NCBI GenBank assembly: GCA_948474755.1
Contig: CAOLHI010000150.1
Span: forward strand, 806,001 to 870,000
DNA length: 64,000 nt
Source: Ctenosaura bakeri
Taxonomy: Eukaryota > Chordata > Lepidosauria > Squamata > Iguanidae
Direction of reading: 5' to 3'
Shown: one piece after another, positions 45,201-56,059 of the stretch
Layout: every line of letters begins with the position of its first letter
How positions within the stretch are numbered: position 1 is the stretch's first letter
Translations under genes and position numbers: made by a program
Notes under the pieces: model-generated
The model's input: only the letters and a program-made list of their open reading frames with translations
Database searches by the model: none
Told to the model about the DNA's origin: nothing

Positions 45201-46946
45201 TGAATGGAAACTGTCTAGTCCAGGAAATGTCTTACTAGCAATTGACTAGAGTGGATTATGTTGTATTATCACTCATCTAAAGTCTCCAAGTCTTGTTCAT
45301 TGGTTTGGGCAACAAAGACATTTGCCTGTAGTTCCCTTGTCCTCTTCCCCTTCTCAATGTGCTAAAAGATTCAAACAGGAATAAAGGAGGGAGGGAGAGG
45401 AAGAGTGAAAGGTGGGGAAAAGAGTAGCTTTTGGATGTCTGTCCTTTGTAAAGCTGCAGGGAAGCATATATGGTCAAAAGAGAAGCCAGATCAATTGATG
45501 CTATCCAGTTCCCCTTGTAGAGCTCTGCTGGCTTGTTTAAGCACTTCATTCCAAAGGGTATCTATTTAAGCTTTATGAAAAGCTGCTTCAAAAAATCTCT
45601 TTCTTCAGCTTGTTGTGCTCTCAGAGGTTCTGCTTCCCTGCCTCATGCTGTCATTCCAGTGATACAGCTCTATCAATAAGAGAGAGGATCACCTCCCCCA
45701 TGATTAAACTCTGGCTTTACGCCATGAGGTGGTCATGATAAGATCTTCTCCTATCTGAACTCTGTATTTGCAGGTGAGTGCCTTTCATAACCCTTTCCTC
45801 AGGCACTCACACACAGAAGGCTTTTTGTATATGTCTGTGTGTGTGCCTGTATGTGGAGCTAGCACAGAGGAGTAACAATTTGAAGGTTATTTCTGTTGTC
45901 ATATCTATCAAATTCTCATGATCTATGTGAATTATCACAGCAGGGCACAGCTGATCTTTGTGTTATCTTGCAGGGAAGGAAATGGGAATTGAAGGCCAAC
46001 ATAAATTATCATGGCAGGCTTTTGCAAGTAACTCAAAACTCTACGGAAGAGGACAAAATAGTGTTTTCTCCTTTTCCCTTTGCAATTCTAAATAAGAAGA
46101 ATGGACTCCTGGGTCCTTTAGAGAGAAGGTTTTCTTTCAAATGTAGAAAAACAATCACCTATCAGTTAAAGTGGGGAGACTTTTTTTTTTTAAAAAAAAA
46201 ACTTAATTCCTTAAGGTATCACTATAGGAATTTTTCCAAGATGAGGGGATAAAACTTTATAGCTGTATGCGAGCACTCATACTTTCTGCACAAAAAAAAA
46301 ATGCTTCTCCCACACACCTGTGTATTTTTCTTGTGTATGAGCCCATATCAATATTCGCTACTAACACATCCAATGACATTTAGAAGATTACAGACTGGGT
46401 ACAAATTCCCACAGTTTGAACACAGGAAGAGACATTATGAACAACAACAACAGAAATAACAAAACCTTAAAAAGATGGGAGGGGGATCCAAATGAACAGA
46501 TACAGCAAGCCATTTTAACAAGGTAATGGGTATTTTATGGCATCACTGCCATTATCATTACATTGAAAATATGATGTGATTTGTGGGGGAATAGGTCTTC
46601 ATGTTCTAGACTGTTTTTCTTCACCATGGCAACACTAGCGAACACTGAACTCTACAGTGTAGAAAACAGCAGGGTTGTTGTCAGGGGGTACTTTTGGCAA
46701 AAGGAGGAGAAATGGCTATCTTCCATCAGAAATGGTTTGGACTATTCATTTTATTTTTCACAGTGTTATCAGCCACTTCTTACATTGGTCAGTATAAAAG
46801 AACTGTTACATTACTTGAATTTTGAACTGCACAAATGTTCTTCTGAAATTGCTACATATTTTGTGAATGAACAAAAGCTGTGAATTTGTCGGAGAACAGG
46901 GCTACCGTTTTTGACAGATCTGGTAACCTAGCCAGATGAGTAGACA
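42231..46946. other. 4.7 kb without recognisable gene or repeat
   Basis: Open frames up to 118 codons (45896-46252) lack motifs and splice context. Poly-T/poly-A near 46183-46200. I see nothing else. Confidence 0.4.
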
Positions 46947-47629
46947 GGTCTCTTCCACACTACACAATTAGGGCCCTTTCTGCACTGGCCTATTAAAACG
47001 GTGCAGAGCAATCTCCAGCGGAGGTCTTCTTCCCCCTGGAGTGGACTGGGGCAAACTACTTTTCGTAGTTCCGCACCTCAGTCCGCTCCAGAGCGACCGG
47101 AACTGGTTGTGCAGTGTGCTTTTTAAAAACCTCTTTTAAGAGGTTTTTAAAAAGTAGGGAGTGCGCGACCCCATGTTGCTCTGTCAGCATGCTCTAGTGC
47201 AAATTGCAGGCGTGCACGAGTGTGTGCCTGCAGATCTGCCAGGGGCGGGCTTTAGGCTGGTGAGCTTCTCCGGTTGGTGGAGAGCCTCCACCAACTGGAA
47301 GCCACCATATTGGACACCGGAGCAGTGCGGAGCAACGAGCTTGCACTGCTCCTTGTCAGGACAGACCCAAACAGACCCACCAAAAAGCCGGTGAGTAGCG
47401 GCAGGGAGTGTTTCCCTCGCTGCGTGCGGAAAGGGCCTATGATTGCACTTTAACTACCACAGCACCAGCCTATGAAATTCTGGGATTTACAGTTTAGTAT
47501 GGTATACAGAATTCTCAACAGAGACATTCTCTACTATTTCTCTAAATGATAAATTTCAAGATTCCATAGGATGCAACTATGGCAGTTCAAGTGAAATCAT
47601 AGTGCTATAACTACAGTCTGAAAGAGATC
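46947..47629. mobile_element. Hairpin-type MITE split by another MITE
   Basis: The outer ends GGTCTCTTCCACAC and GTCTGAAAGAGATC are inverted. Arms with TGAAATTCTGGGATTTACAG and AAATTTCAAGATTCCATAGG belong to a CTATGGAATTCTGGGATTT-type hairpin family. The outer element is interrupted at 46972-47437; joining the outside pieces restores a continuous arm. Its own duplication is not readable. Confidence 0.65.
46972..47437. mobile_element. PIF/Harbinger-like MITE, 466 bp, inside another MITE
   Basis: GGCCCTTTCTGCACTGGCC at the left and GCGTGCGGAAAGGGCC at the right are inverted. Flanks TAG and TAT (46969-46971, 47438-47440) differ by one base. Homologous to 20906-21361. The inner hairpin TTTAAAAACCTCTTTTAAGA with GGTTTTTAAA (47122-47155) is a perfect palindrome. 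Confidence 0.8.
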
Positions 47630-48057
47630 TTGGTGTCTGAGAAATCTTCACCAGGCTTATTCCTCTATTGCTTCATTGCTGGTACAGCTGGCATCTGGAA
47701 AAATTATTTCCACCTGCAGCTGTAACTTTCCATCTTTTCCTTGGTTTCCTTTACCCCACATGTAATGGCTCATGGGCAGAGCTAATAATTAATAAAAGAG
47801 AGGAACTCACCTACTCAGCTTGCAGTCCAGTCCGGGCTCTGCTTTCCAGGCATCTCCCAAAAGAAAAGGGTAAATTCACAAGAGAAAACTAAAGTACATA
47901 TGCTGAAAAATTCCAAAATCCACATTCAGCAATACCTTTATAGGTCAGATCAGAAGTTATAAAATTTGTACAAATTTTTAAGGTCACCAGAGCTCTTTTC
48001 ATCAGGAAATTTGTTACAAACTGGTGGATGGAAGGAGGAAAACCTGACAATATTTAT
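47630..48057. other. Non-coding DNA
   Basis: No gene seen. Confidence 0.4.
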
Positions 48058-48475
48058 CATCTGCTTAGTAGGCCACAAGCTGAACATAAGTCAACAGTGT
48101 GATGCACAGTTAGCAAAAAAAAAGCCCAATGAGATTCTAGGCTGCATCAATAGGAGCAGCTAGAAGGAAGTAACTCTATCCTGCTCTGGTCAGACCTCAC
48201 CTGGAATACTGTGTCCATTTCTGGTTACTACAATTCAGGAATATTGACAAGCTAGAAGATCTCTACAGGAGGGTGACCAAAATGGTAAAAAGCCTGGAAA
48301 TCATGCTCTATAAGGAGTGGGTTGAGTATGTTTAGCCTGGAGAAGAGAAGTTTAAGAGGTGATATGATGCCCATGTTTAAATATTTGAAAGAATGTCATA
48401 TTGAAGACTGAGCAAGTTTTTTTTTGCTCCAGAGACCAGGGCATGCAGTGGATTCAAACTATGAGAAAAGACATT
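48058..48475 (+). mobile_element. CR1 LINE 3' region, 5' piece of a split copy
   Basis: GGCCACAAGCTGAACATAAG, ACCTCACCTGGAATACTGTG and AATATTTGAAAGAATGTCAT match, in order, the CR1 copy at 57490-57840. Stops and indels are present. The copy breaks at ACATT (48471-48475) where an LTR begins, and resumes at 49383. Confidence 0.85.
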
Positions 48476-49382
48476 TGTTACTGCGGTTATCTGGCCCCAG
48501 CCCGAGGCCTACAATTTCATATTAGTTATGGTTAATAGTTCCACGTGGCACTCCATAAAATGAACTCCATGTGTCTGATCGGGTCACGGAAAGCCTGTGT
48601 AGGCAGGCACAGCCGCATGGCCTTAGTTATGCACGCTAGGTCTAGGCTGGTAAACAACTATCTGTTGCACAGCCAGTAGTGCCCCCCAGACACAGCCGAT
48701 CATTAAGCAAATGCAAGGGCTCTCAGCCCTGAACTGCTTGCTCTATACAAACGGTAAGCGCTCCTCATCTGCATACTGTTCTAACAATTGGCAGTGCTAG
48801 CCAAATCTCATCAATTCTAATTTTGACCTTTCGGAGGCTTTGTCTCCACTAAAATCCCTATTGTTCTCCTCAGGAGAGAGCTAGCCTCCAGGTACAATCT
48901 TCCCTATAAAAACCCCAAGTTTGAGCTCCTTGTCGGAATGCTTGTGCCTTGCATCCTGAACTGCTGCCGCTCTGTTCAGCGAGCCTCCCCTCAGCCTCCA
49001 TGTGCTGGGAAACCACGAATCCAAGCCTTGATCTCTATCTTCTCTTTTACCAGACTGCAGGGTCAGGTGGAGTATCACCCCAGAAACTCTCTGAAAACCC
49101 CTGTCAATTTTCCTCATTTTCTGCTTCTATAGTTCTTGGATGAGTGCATGAGTGCATATGGCATTGTTTGCTTAATTAAGGAGAGTTTAATTAAATCTTT
49201 TAATTGAACAACTTGCCTAGTTCTTGTCGCAGCCTGACCCTGTAAACATAGGGTTAAAGATCTCACTACGTTACCCTGCCTCTCGTATTGCTAGCTTGTG
49301 CTCCTTGCTAATTCCCCCAACTTAGTGATATTTGGAGTGCACTTAGGTGTCCCTCCCGGGACCCCCAGAAATCAGGGTAATA
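48476..49382 (+). mobile_element. Solo LTR of family A inserted into CR1
   Basis: Starts TGTTACTGCGGTTATC and ends CAGGGTAATA, with CATT duplicated on both sides (48472-48475, 49383-49386). A CTATAAAAACCCC box lies near 48903. The polyadenylation word is degraded compared with 21843-22742. Removing the LTR and one CATT restores a continuous CR1 sequence, which fixes the insertion point. Confidence 0.88.
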
Positions 49383-49600
49383 CATTCCATCTAAACATTA
49401 GGAAGAACTTCCTGATGGTAACAGTTGTTTGACAGTGGATATGTTGCCCTAGAGTGCGGTGGAATCTCCTTCTTTGGGGTTTTTTAAACAGAGGCTGGAT
49501 GGCAATCTGTCAGGAGTGCTTTGATTGTGCATTCCTGCATGGCAGGGAGTTGGACTGGATGACTTTTGTGATCTCTTCCAGCTCTATGATTGTGTGATTA
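49383..49600 (+). mobile_element. CR1 LINE 3' end, 3' piece of the split copy
   Basis: ATTCCATCTAAACATTAGGA and AGAACTTCCTGATGG, then GAGTTGGACTGGATGACTTT and TCTTCCAGCTCTATGATTG are the CR1 3' end including its short terminal repeat. Confidence 0.85.
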
Positions 49601-49687
49601 TCTATGGAAGTCAAGTCTTCATGGAAAGTTTCTTAAAGTTAAATTTGTTGCAGCCCCTCATCAAGCCATTACAAATGCATAACTATA

Positions 49688-49711
49688 ACACACACACACA
49701 CACACACACAC
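49688..49711. repeat. (CA)n microsatellite
   Basis: Twelve uninterrupted CA units. Confidence 0.93.
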
Positions 49712-49887
49712 TTAATCTCTTTAAATATTGAAATAAACTTCTCTACCAAAACACCAACCAACACCACATACATGCACATCAGCGAAATGCATCATTATCT
49801 CTGGACTACACTGCAGGACTGTCATACAATATCTACAACAAAATGGATTAAACAACAAACTTGCAGCGCTGGCAAAGCCACATCTTA

Positions 49888-50279
49888 GGCCGTTTCTGTG
49901 TATTACCTGATCCTGTTGTTCTCCTGTTGTGATCCCAGCAGCACTTTTGCCAGGAAGAGAGCACAACAGGAACACTCCCCTCCACACATGGCCAGCTTCC
50001 TGTGGAAGGGAGCATGAGCAACACACATCTGCCTTCTGCAGTGCAACTAGGCACTTTCCTACATCATGCTTCCTGCCTTTTGACATGGCCAGGAAGTACG
50101 AGAGTGCAGTGCAATTATGAGTGCTTAATGGATTTATTCTGTTAAGCAAATATCCTGCCATCATGATGGGTGGGGGCAGGATGACAAAGGGACTGCAATG
50201 ATGTTGTGTAAAAGTACGACCTGTGGACTACTGCCATCCTGTCCTCATAGCGGGAATGTGACACCGTGCGAAAATGGCC
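49888..50279. mobile_element. PIF/Harbinger-like MITE, 392 bp, TTA duplication
   Basis: GGCCGTTTCTGTG and GTGCGAAAATGGCC ends with TTA on both sides (49885-49887, 50280-50282). Shares interior blocks with 41815-42230 and 54405-54756 (GAGAGCA, CCTTCTGCAGTGCA). The minus-strand open frame of 147 codons across it has no recognised domain. Confidence 0.86.
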
Positions 50280-50794
50280 TTAGTCACAATCTGTTTGCAA
50301 TGGTTGTGCTTTCTGCAACAAAGGTGTAATAATAATAGATTTTCCCAGCATGAACTTGCAAGGTAAGTTTTTAAATGTTTACATTTTTGTTTCATTTCTC
50401 AATTGTGCAAGAACTGGAGACTTGCTTTTTCTTCTTTAAATGAAATTTGGGAACCTGTATGGCTCTTCTTTCTTTGTTTCTACTCTTTTTACTCAAGAAA
50501 AAGGAAAGATGCTGGAATGATTTGTCATTCACAATAGCAATCTGCTGTCCAAAATGATTCAAGAGTCACTAGTAAAAGATCCACTAGGATGGGAAAATAG
50601 TCTTAACGGTAATTCATACTCATCCCCTTCTTTCCCTTTTTGCCTGCTTCTGGGCATTTTCATACAACCAAACCTTTTCAAAGAAGCTTTTTTTGATGCC
50701 AACTGCCCAGCTTTTCAGGATTCTGAGCCTCACTCAAGGAATGGTCAAAATCCAGGAGTTCTTTCCTACTACATAGTCATTGTACCATGAATCT

Positions 50795-50880
50795 ACTTTA
50801 ACAGTCACAGTTCCATAGAATGCAGCCATAGCAATTAAAAGGGAATTATGATGCTAAAATTGTGTAGTATGAAAGGCCCC
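50795..50880. mobile_element. Broken hairpin-MITE arm
   Basis: CAGTTCCATAGAATGCAGCC, then GCAATTAAAAGGGAATTATG and GTGTAGTATGAAAGGCCCC look like the right half of a hairpin MITE. The left half is missing. Confidence 0.45.
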
Positions 50881-50980
50881 TAGTTGTGGTCCTTTTAGCT
50901 GATGTTTTCCTCAAGAAACTCCAGATCTGATCCAAAGTGGCCTCATTCACTGGGCTTCATCCAGATTCAGTGTTTTAATA

Positions 50981-51406
50981 GGCTCTGGCCCCATCTCCGG
51001 CTTTTGAGTAGGAGAGGAGATCTCTGAATTTCATCTGTTGCCACCACCACTATTTCACCCATGTGACTTAGTAACCTAATGGGAATTACTAGGCATATTA
51101 CTTGGTACTTTTTCTACTTCTGATTTTGAAGAAACTTTCCCTGTCCCTCACATGGGAGATGAAAATCCTGTAAACACACCTTTTCCTAACCTGTCCTAAA
51201 TGTTCACAGAAGTGGGAACAAGGAGACAGAAGGAATTAGAAAGAGACCCCAGACACTTTACTTTTCACTCAACTGCACATTTTCAAAGTTCTTGACTGCA
51301 TTACTATGTAAAAGGCTTTGGTCCCAACTCCTGCTTTTGAGTAGGAGAAGAGACTTGAATTCTATCTGCTGCCATCACTTGACTCAGTAACCTAGTGGGA
51401 ATTACT
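50981..51406 (+). repeat. Direct duplication of about 100 bp, 330 bp apart
   Basis: 50981-51090 and 51313-51406 share GGCTYTGGYCCC, GCTTTTGAGTAGGAGA, TCTGYTGCCA and CAGTAACCTAGTGGGAATTAC-like blocks at roughly 80 percent. The origin is unknown; it may be two copies of one unknown repeat or an old tandem duplication. Confidence 0.65.
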
Positions 51407-51512
51407 GAAAGATTTAATGTGCCCATTTCCCATTCCTGTGGGAGTTAAGCATCTTATACACTCATATGTCTTATATACATAAACACACTTAAGGCATGTG
51501 AAATGAACATGG

Positions 51513-52580
51513 TGTTATTGCAGTTGCTAGCTCAGATTTGTGGGATATTAGATATCACTTTGATATCAATAATTTGGCTTTCTTCTACCATCCAAGGTCC
51601 CCAGGACAAGCCCGCAGACAGGCACGGTCACTAATCACTGTAATATTCCAAACAATATAGGCTGGCCAGAAATAGCCGTCCCGCTGCTTCAGGAGACCTC
51701 AAAGGCATGTACTCTTTTATGTATGCATGCTACATACAAAGAACTCCCTGCCCCGAGCAGGCGGCTTGATTAGGAGAATCCTCATCTGTCAAGCACTCTG
51801 CGTTTGCATACTGTCTACTCCTTTGTCAATTCGGACTTAATCAGGCTAAATTCTGACCTTTCGGAGGCTTTGTCTCCAGCCTGAAACTCATTGTTTTCCC
51901 CAAGTACGGACTAGCCTGTGGCTACATTTTCCCCTATATAAACCCCTAACTTTGTGAGTTTCTTTGGATCGCTCCTGACTTCCATCCAGCCTTGCTGCCG
52001 CTTTGCTGGGCGAGCCTTCCCCTCAGTCCTACATACTGAGACTCTATGGCCATTTCCGCACGAGGCTGTTATAGCGCGATGATTCCACTTTCAACCTCCT
52101 CTGGAATCCTGGAGTTTGCAGTTTCGGGAGAGGCTGGTTGGCCCCTCCCAAAACTGCAAACCCCAGGATTCCAGAGGAGGTTGAAAGTGGAATCATCGCG
52201 CTAGAACAGCCTCGTGTGGAAATGGCCTATATCTCCAAACTTCTGCTGCAGACTACCCGGGCTTCAGGACAGGTGTAGTATCGCCCAAACCAACAACTCC
52301 TCTAAAAATCACTCGATCCCACTCCAACCTTTATTTCCTTAGTTCTCTGCATGAGTGTGTTGCATACACTGTTTGATTGTATTTTTAATAAAACAACATT
52401 TATTATTTCAATTCTGTTTGCTCCTTGACTTGGCCTGACCCCGTAGACATTGGGTAAAAGATTCCGCTCCGTTGCCCTGCCTCTTGTTTTGCTAGCTTGT
52501 GCTCTTGGCTAATTTCCCCAACTTAATAATTGAGAGCACATTTAGGTGTCTCTCCCAGGACCCCCGAAAACAGGGTAACA
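51513..52580 (+). mobile_element. Solo LTR of family A carrying a MITE
   Basis: Starts TGTTATTGCAGTTGC, ends CAGGGTAACA, with exact ATGG duplication (51509-51512, 52581-52584). CCTATATAAACCCC TATA-type box near 51942 and TTTAATAAAACA near 52385. Its 1068 bp reduce to 885 bp after removing the 180-bp MITE and its duplicated TAT, matching the other family members. Confidence 0.9.
52048..52227. mobile_element. Near-perfect hairpin MITE inside the LTR, TAT duplication
   Basis: GGCCATTTCCGCACGAGGCTG and CAGCCTCGTGTGGAAATGGCC are almost exact inverses, and pairing continues inward through ATGATTCCACTTTCAACCTC and GAGGTTGAAAGTGGAATCAT. TAT flanks both sides. It is the least diverged hairpin copy in the window and is younger than the LTR it entered. 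Confidence 0.93.
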
Positions 52581-53682
52581 ATGGAAAAAAGGCGATCTTT
52601 AAGAAAAGCTTTTATTCTAAGCAAGCAATATTTCATTAGCAAAAGGGTATCTTATACATGAAAACACTTTCCTTCAGGCATTACTTAGGAGTAGTTACAA
52701 AATTACAAATCAACCTCAGTCATATCCAACTGAGTCTAGAAGAAACATAAGCCCTAACATGACCAGCGGAACTTTCTTGTTATCCTCAGGAGACAGGTGG
52801 TATTTTGGGTCTTTGGGATATTCATGGGAATCTGGGAGTCTGATCCCCTTTGTGCAGGCTGCAACCAAGCTTCCCTTGGAACTGTGAAGCAGTGACTACC
52901 TCCCCTACCTTGTTATCAGCCCTAAAGTCTATCAGTCAGTCTTAGTCAGTCTCTCTTCTGCCTCTCGGCACAGTGCTTTTACAATCTCTCACTTGAAAGC
53001 AATACAAAACTTCTACACTTCTTCCCAAAGTGGTCTTCCTCTTTGGGCAGTTGTCCCTCTTGATCTCTGTTGCTCTTAGATAATGCTGACTGCCAATAAA
53101 TGTATCATAAAACCATCATTAACCCTTTGTTTATCTGGAGGAGAGACTATACCACTCAACTGTGTTGCCCAGATAAAAGGAGAGCCCATTATTACAGATG
53201 TGCATTTCCAATATTGCTTTGTGATGTATTTTAACTTAAAAAAAAAAAAAGATTATGAAAGGCTTTTGATAAACTATCAAACTGAACTAATTCTAGAATA
53301 TGAGGCTGGTTAAATGTAATAGAGAATTGCTGGTTCCTACAAGAATACAACAATACCAGCAGTTTACATGACCTCATTAATTTGCTGAATATTCAGCATA
53401 TATTGTATGGCAGGATTAAAAGCTACTTTTTTGGCATTAATAACCTTGAGCTAGAGGGGACATTGCCCTGACTATATTTTTGAATTGCTCTAATGATAAT
53501 TTGGCATTCACCAGTCATGTTTTAGTAAAATGAATAGTGAATATGCTTGATTCCAACTGTAAACATTTTTGTTGTCTTCTGCTTCAGTGCAACTCTAGCT
53601 ACTATGGCTGAAAGAACATTGTTTTTGAAAATATTTCAAGGGACTTGGCTAGATATTTCCCCTCTGACATGCTAACTTTCCA
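52581..53682. other. Non-coding; repeat-free block 53320-53630
   Basis: No gene. The second half lacks recognisable repeats and has complex composition. Confidence 0.4.
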
Positions 53683-53906
53683 TTGTTGTTGTTCTCTGCC
53701 TTCAAGTCATTTCTGACTTATGGTGACCCTAAGGTGAATCTAACATGGAGTTTCTTGGCAGAATTTGTTTGGGGTGTGTGTGTGCCCTTGACTTCCTCAG
53801 CAGTTGAGAAAGTATGACTTGTCCTAGATCACTCAGTAGGTTTCCATGGCTGAGTGGAAATTTGAACCCTTGTGTCTTAGAGTCAAGCCACTATACCACA
53901 CTGACT
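53683..53906 (-). mobile_element. tRNA-derived SINE, near full length
   Basis: Plus-strand order TTGTTGTTGTTCTCTGCCTT, CTGACTTATGGTGACCCTAA, CATGGCTGAGTGGAAATTTG, CCACTATACCACACTGACT is a reversed full SINE, with a GT-rich insertion in the middle. Confidence 0.8.
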
Positions 53907-54404
53907 TCTGATAACTAGGGAATTTCTGATATGATGCAACAATTATTATCTTTTCCTTGCTCTGACATTAATCTTTATAAATGAAGATGCTGTTTTGATT
54001 AGTCTTCTTTTTTTGTTATTGTTTAGCAAAAGAAGAACAATAGTTTCTAATCAGATAATATGGCATGTTCTACTATACTTCAACAAGTGTAATCAGAAAA
54101 AAGATGTAAAGATTGACCTATTACCATAAGAAATCTGTACTGTTGTAGTACTTTTACTAGGTTAACTTAAAAGATACAAATATGCATTCAGGTTTTTGAT
54201 CTCTCTTCATCAGACCAGATGTTTCAAAAAGCCATGGTGGGGAGGGAAAGAGAAAGGAAAGCTGGCCATATACTGTAGGGCATATTGCCTTTGAAATGGG
54301 ATGGATGGGAAGAGTCTGCAGGCTCTTAGATGATGTGATGGTGTTAAGCTTCACCCAAAGTAGTCCCTGGGCCTTTTCTCCCCCAGTGTATTCACATAGC
54401 CTTA
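53907..54404. other. Non-coding DNA
   Basis: Nothing recognised. Confidence 0.4.
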
Positions 54405-54756
54405 GGCCATTTCCACACCTTACCAGTTCCCATTGTTTGCTGGGATGGGAATGTGTTCCCAATGCTCTCCTCTGCACTCAGCTGGCTGCCTATGAATGGG
54501 AGAGCAAGCAACATGCTCCTTCCTTCTGCAGTGCAGCCAGCCTCTTTCTCATGCTTCATCCCTTCTGCATGGCCAGTGGCAACAGTTGTGCAATCACAGA
54601 CCATTAACAGGGATTTTCAATTAATGGAATATCCCACAATTGCAATGGGTAGGGACACACTGACTGTGGGACCACAACAACTTCGTGTGACAGCAGAACA
54701 TGGACTGGCAGCAATGTGTCCCCATCCCAGGACAGTGACACCATGAGGAAATGGCT
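54405..54756. mobile_element. PIF/Harbinger-like MITE, about 352 bp
   Basis: GGCCATTTCCACACCTTACC at the left after TTA (54402-54404) and ATGAGGAAATGGCT at the right before TCA. Interior blocks CCTTCTGCAGTGCAGCC and CTTTCTCATGCTTCATCC match 49888-50279. Confidence 0.82.
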
Positions 54757-54800
54757 TCAATCAAGCCTGAGGAAGAGCTCTCTGTCTCCCTCTTATTCTA

Positions 54801-54842
54801 TGTGTGTGTGTGTGTGTGTGAAAAAGAGAGAGAGAGAGAGAA
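54801..54842. repeat. (TG)n and (AG)n compound microsatellite
   Basis: Ten TG units, AAAA, then nine AG units. Confidence 0.93.
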
Positions 54843-55259
54843 TTCAGATCCTCAAACTTCCCAAAACATACCATGAACTTAATGCAAGGTGTATGAAACT
54901 AGCTTGACAGAGGTTTTCAAACACTGATTTTTCTTATTTTTGTCTCATCATGCCTCGGTCAGAATGACACGCTGCAAACTTCCAAGATGTCTTAAAAGGA
55001 AAACTACTGAACAACTGAGGGAAGTGTGAAAACTTCTAAATCCTCCTTCGAAAAACTGTAAACCAAGACAATCTAAATATGCTCAGAATGAAATAACCAC
55101 ACATTTCCAGTTTCATGATATCCTAAACTATAGGCAACAATATTTAATGAGCTGGATTATCAAATCGGTTTCATGATATGATAGATGAAATCTATGAATA
55201 TAGGTTTACATGATTTATAAATATAGGTCTAAAAATACAGAGAGGTCCAATTGGCCTTC
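54843..55259. other. Non-coding DNA
   Basis: Nothing recognised. Confidence 0.4.
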
Positions 55260-55585
55260 TCTGCGCTTTCTGCTGTCAAGTAAAGACCTTTTTATTTAAA
55301 GAAACCTTTGGTTTTTAGTGTAGTTACAGCAAATAAGGCTTTTAATGGGTTTGTGAGTAGTGTTTTTCCATTGTTTTAAGCATCTTTTAATGCTGTTTTT
55401 AACTTGCTTTTAAGGCTCTTTTTGTTTTTCTGTTTTTTAAACAGAAATTGTTTAATTGTGCTTTAACTTTTATATTAAGAGTTTTTAAATTGTACTGTGA
55501 TTTTAAAATTTTGTATGCCACCTTGGATCCCATGCAGGGAGAAAGGCAGGATACAAATTAAAAAATAATAAAATAAATACCAGTA
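55260..55585 (+). mobile_element. L2-type LINE 3' end
   Basis: T-rich 3' untranslated sequence with repeated TTTTAA.. blocks, then TTTGTATGCCACCTTGGATC and GGGAGAAAGGCAGGATACAA before AATAATAAAATAAAT. This terminal motif is standard for squamate L2-type elements. No coding part is present. Confidence 0.7.
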
Positions 55586-55840
55586 TTTTCTGTCTATATC
55601 ATATATATAAGTGCATCATGAGTATAAACAAAAATAGTGGTTTCATGACTTAACTTTAGTCTGGAAGCACCTGTGAGTATAGCAGTACAAAGTCTTCTGA
55701 GAGGTAGAAGCAGAATACAAGTGGAAGGTAGTAGCAGCATGCAACAATACTTGGTGGCAGTGGGTAATAGGAACAGGTTGCAGGAACCAGGAGGAGGGAA
55801 GGCCTGCTTTCCAGCAAATTGGTAAAGACATCTTTCTTTT

Positions 55841-56042
55841 TTGTTTTTGTTATGTCCCTTCAAGTCAATTTTGACTTTGGTTGACTCTATCATAGGGCTG
55901 TCTTGGCAAGATTTATTCAGAGGAAGTTTGCCACTGTCTTCCTCTTAAGTTGAGGGAGTCTGAATCACCCAAGATAGGACAGGTTTCTATGGCTGAGCAG
56001 GGATTCAAACTCCAAGTATCTTAGCATGAAACTACACCCTGC
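55841..56042 (-). mobile_element. tRNA-derived SINE
   Basis: TTTGTTATGTCCCTTCAAGT, GTCTTGGCAAGATTTATTCA, ATGGCTGAGCAGGGATTCAA and AACTACACCCTGCTAG give a reversed SINE, about 200 bp. It lies immediately upstream of the CR1 copy. Confidence 0.78.
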
Positions 56043-56059
56043 TAGTTTGGAATATTTGG

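Larger units (their letters stand above)
50280..51512. other. Non-coding; contains a direct duplication and a MITE arm
   Basis: No gene. The direct repeat pair at 50981-51090 and 51313-51406 and a broken MITE arm at 50795-50880 are listed separately. Confidence 0.45.

Noticed and set aside
45896..46252. 118-codon plus-strand frame
   Set aside because: Ends in poly-Phe and poly-Lys from T and A runs; no motif.
49721..50164. 147-codon minus-strand frame
   Set aside because: Falls on a MITE with defined ends and a TTA duplication.
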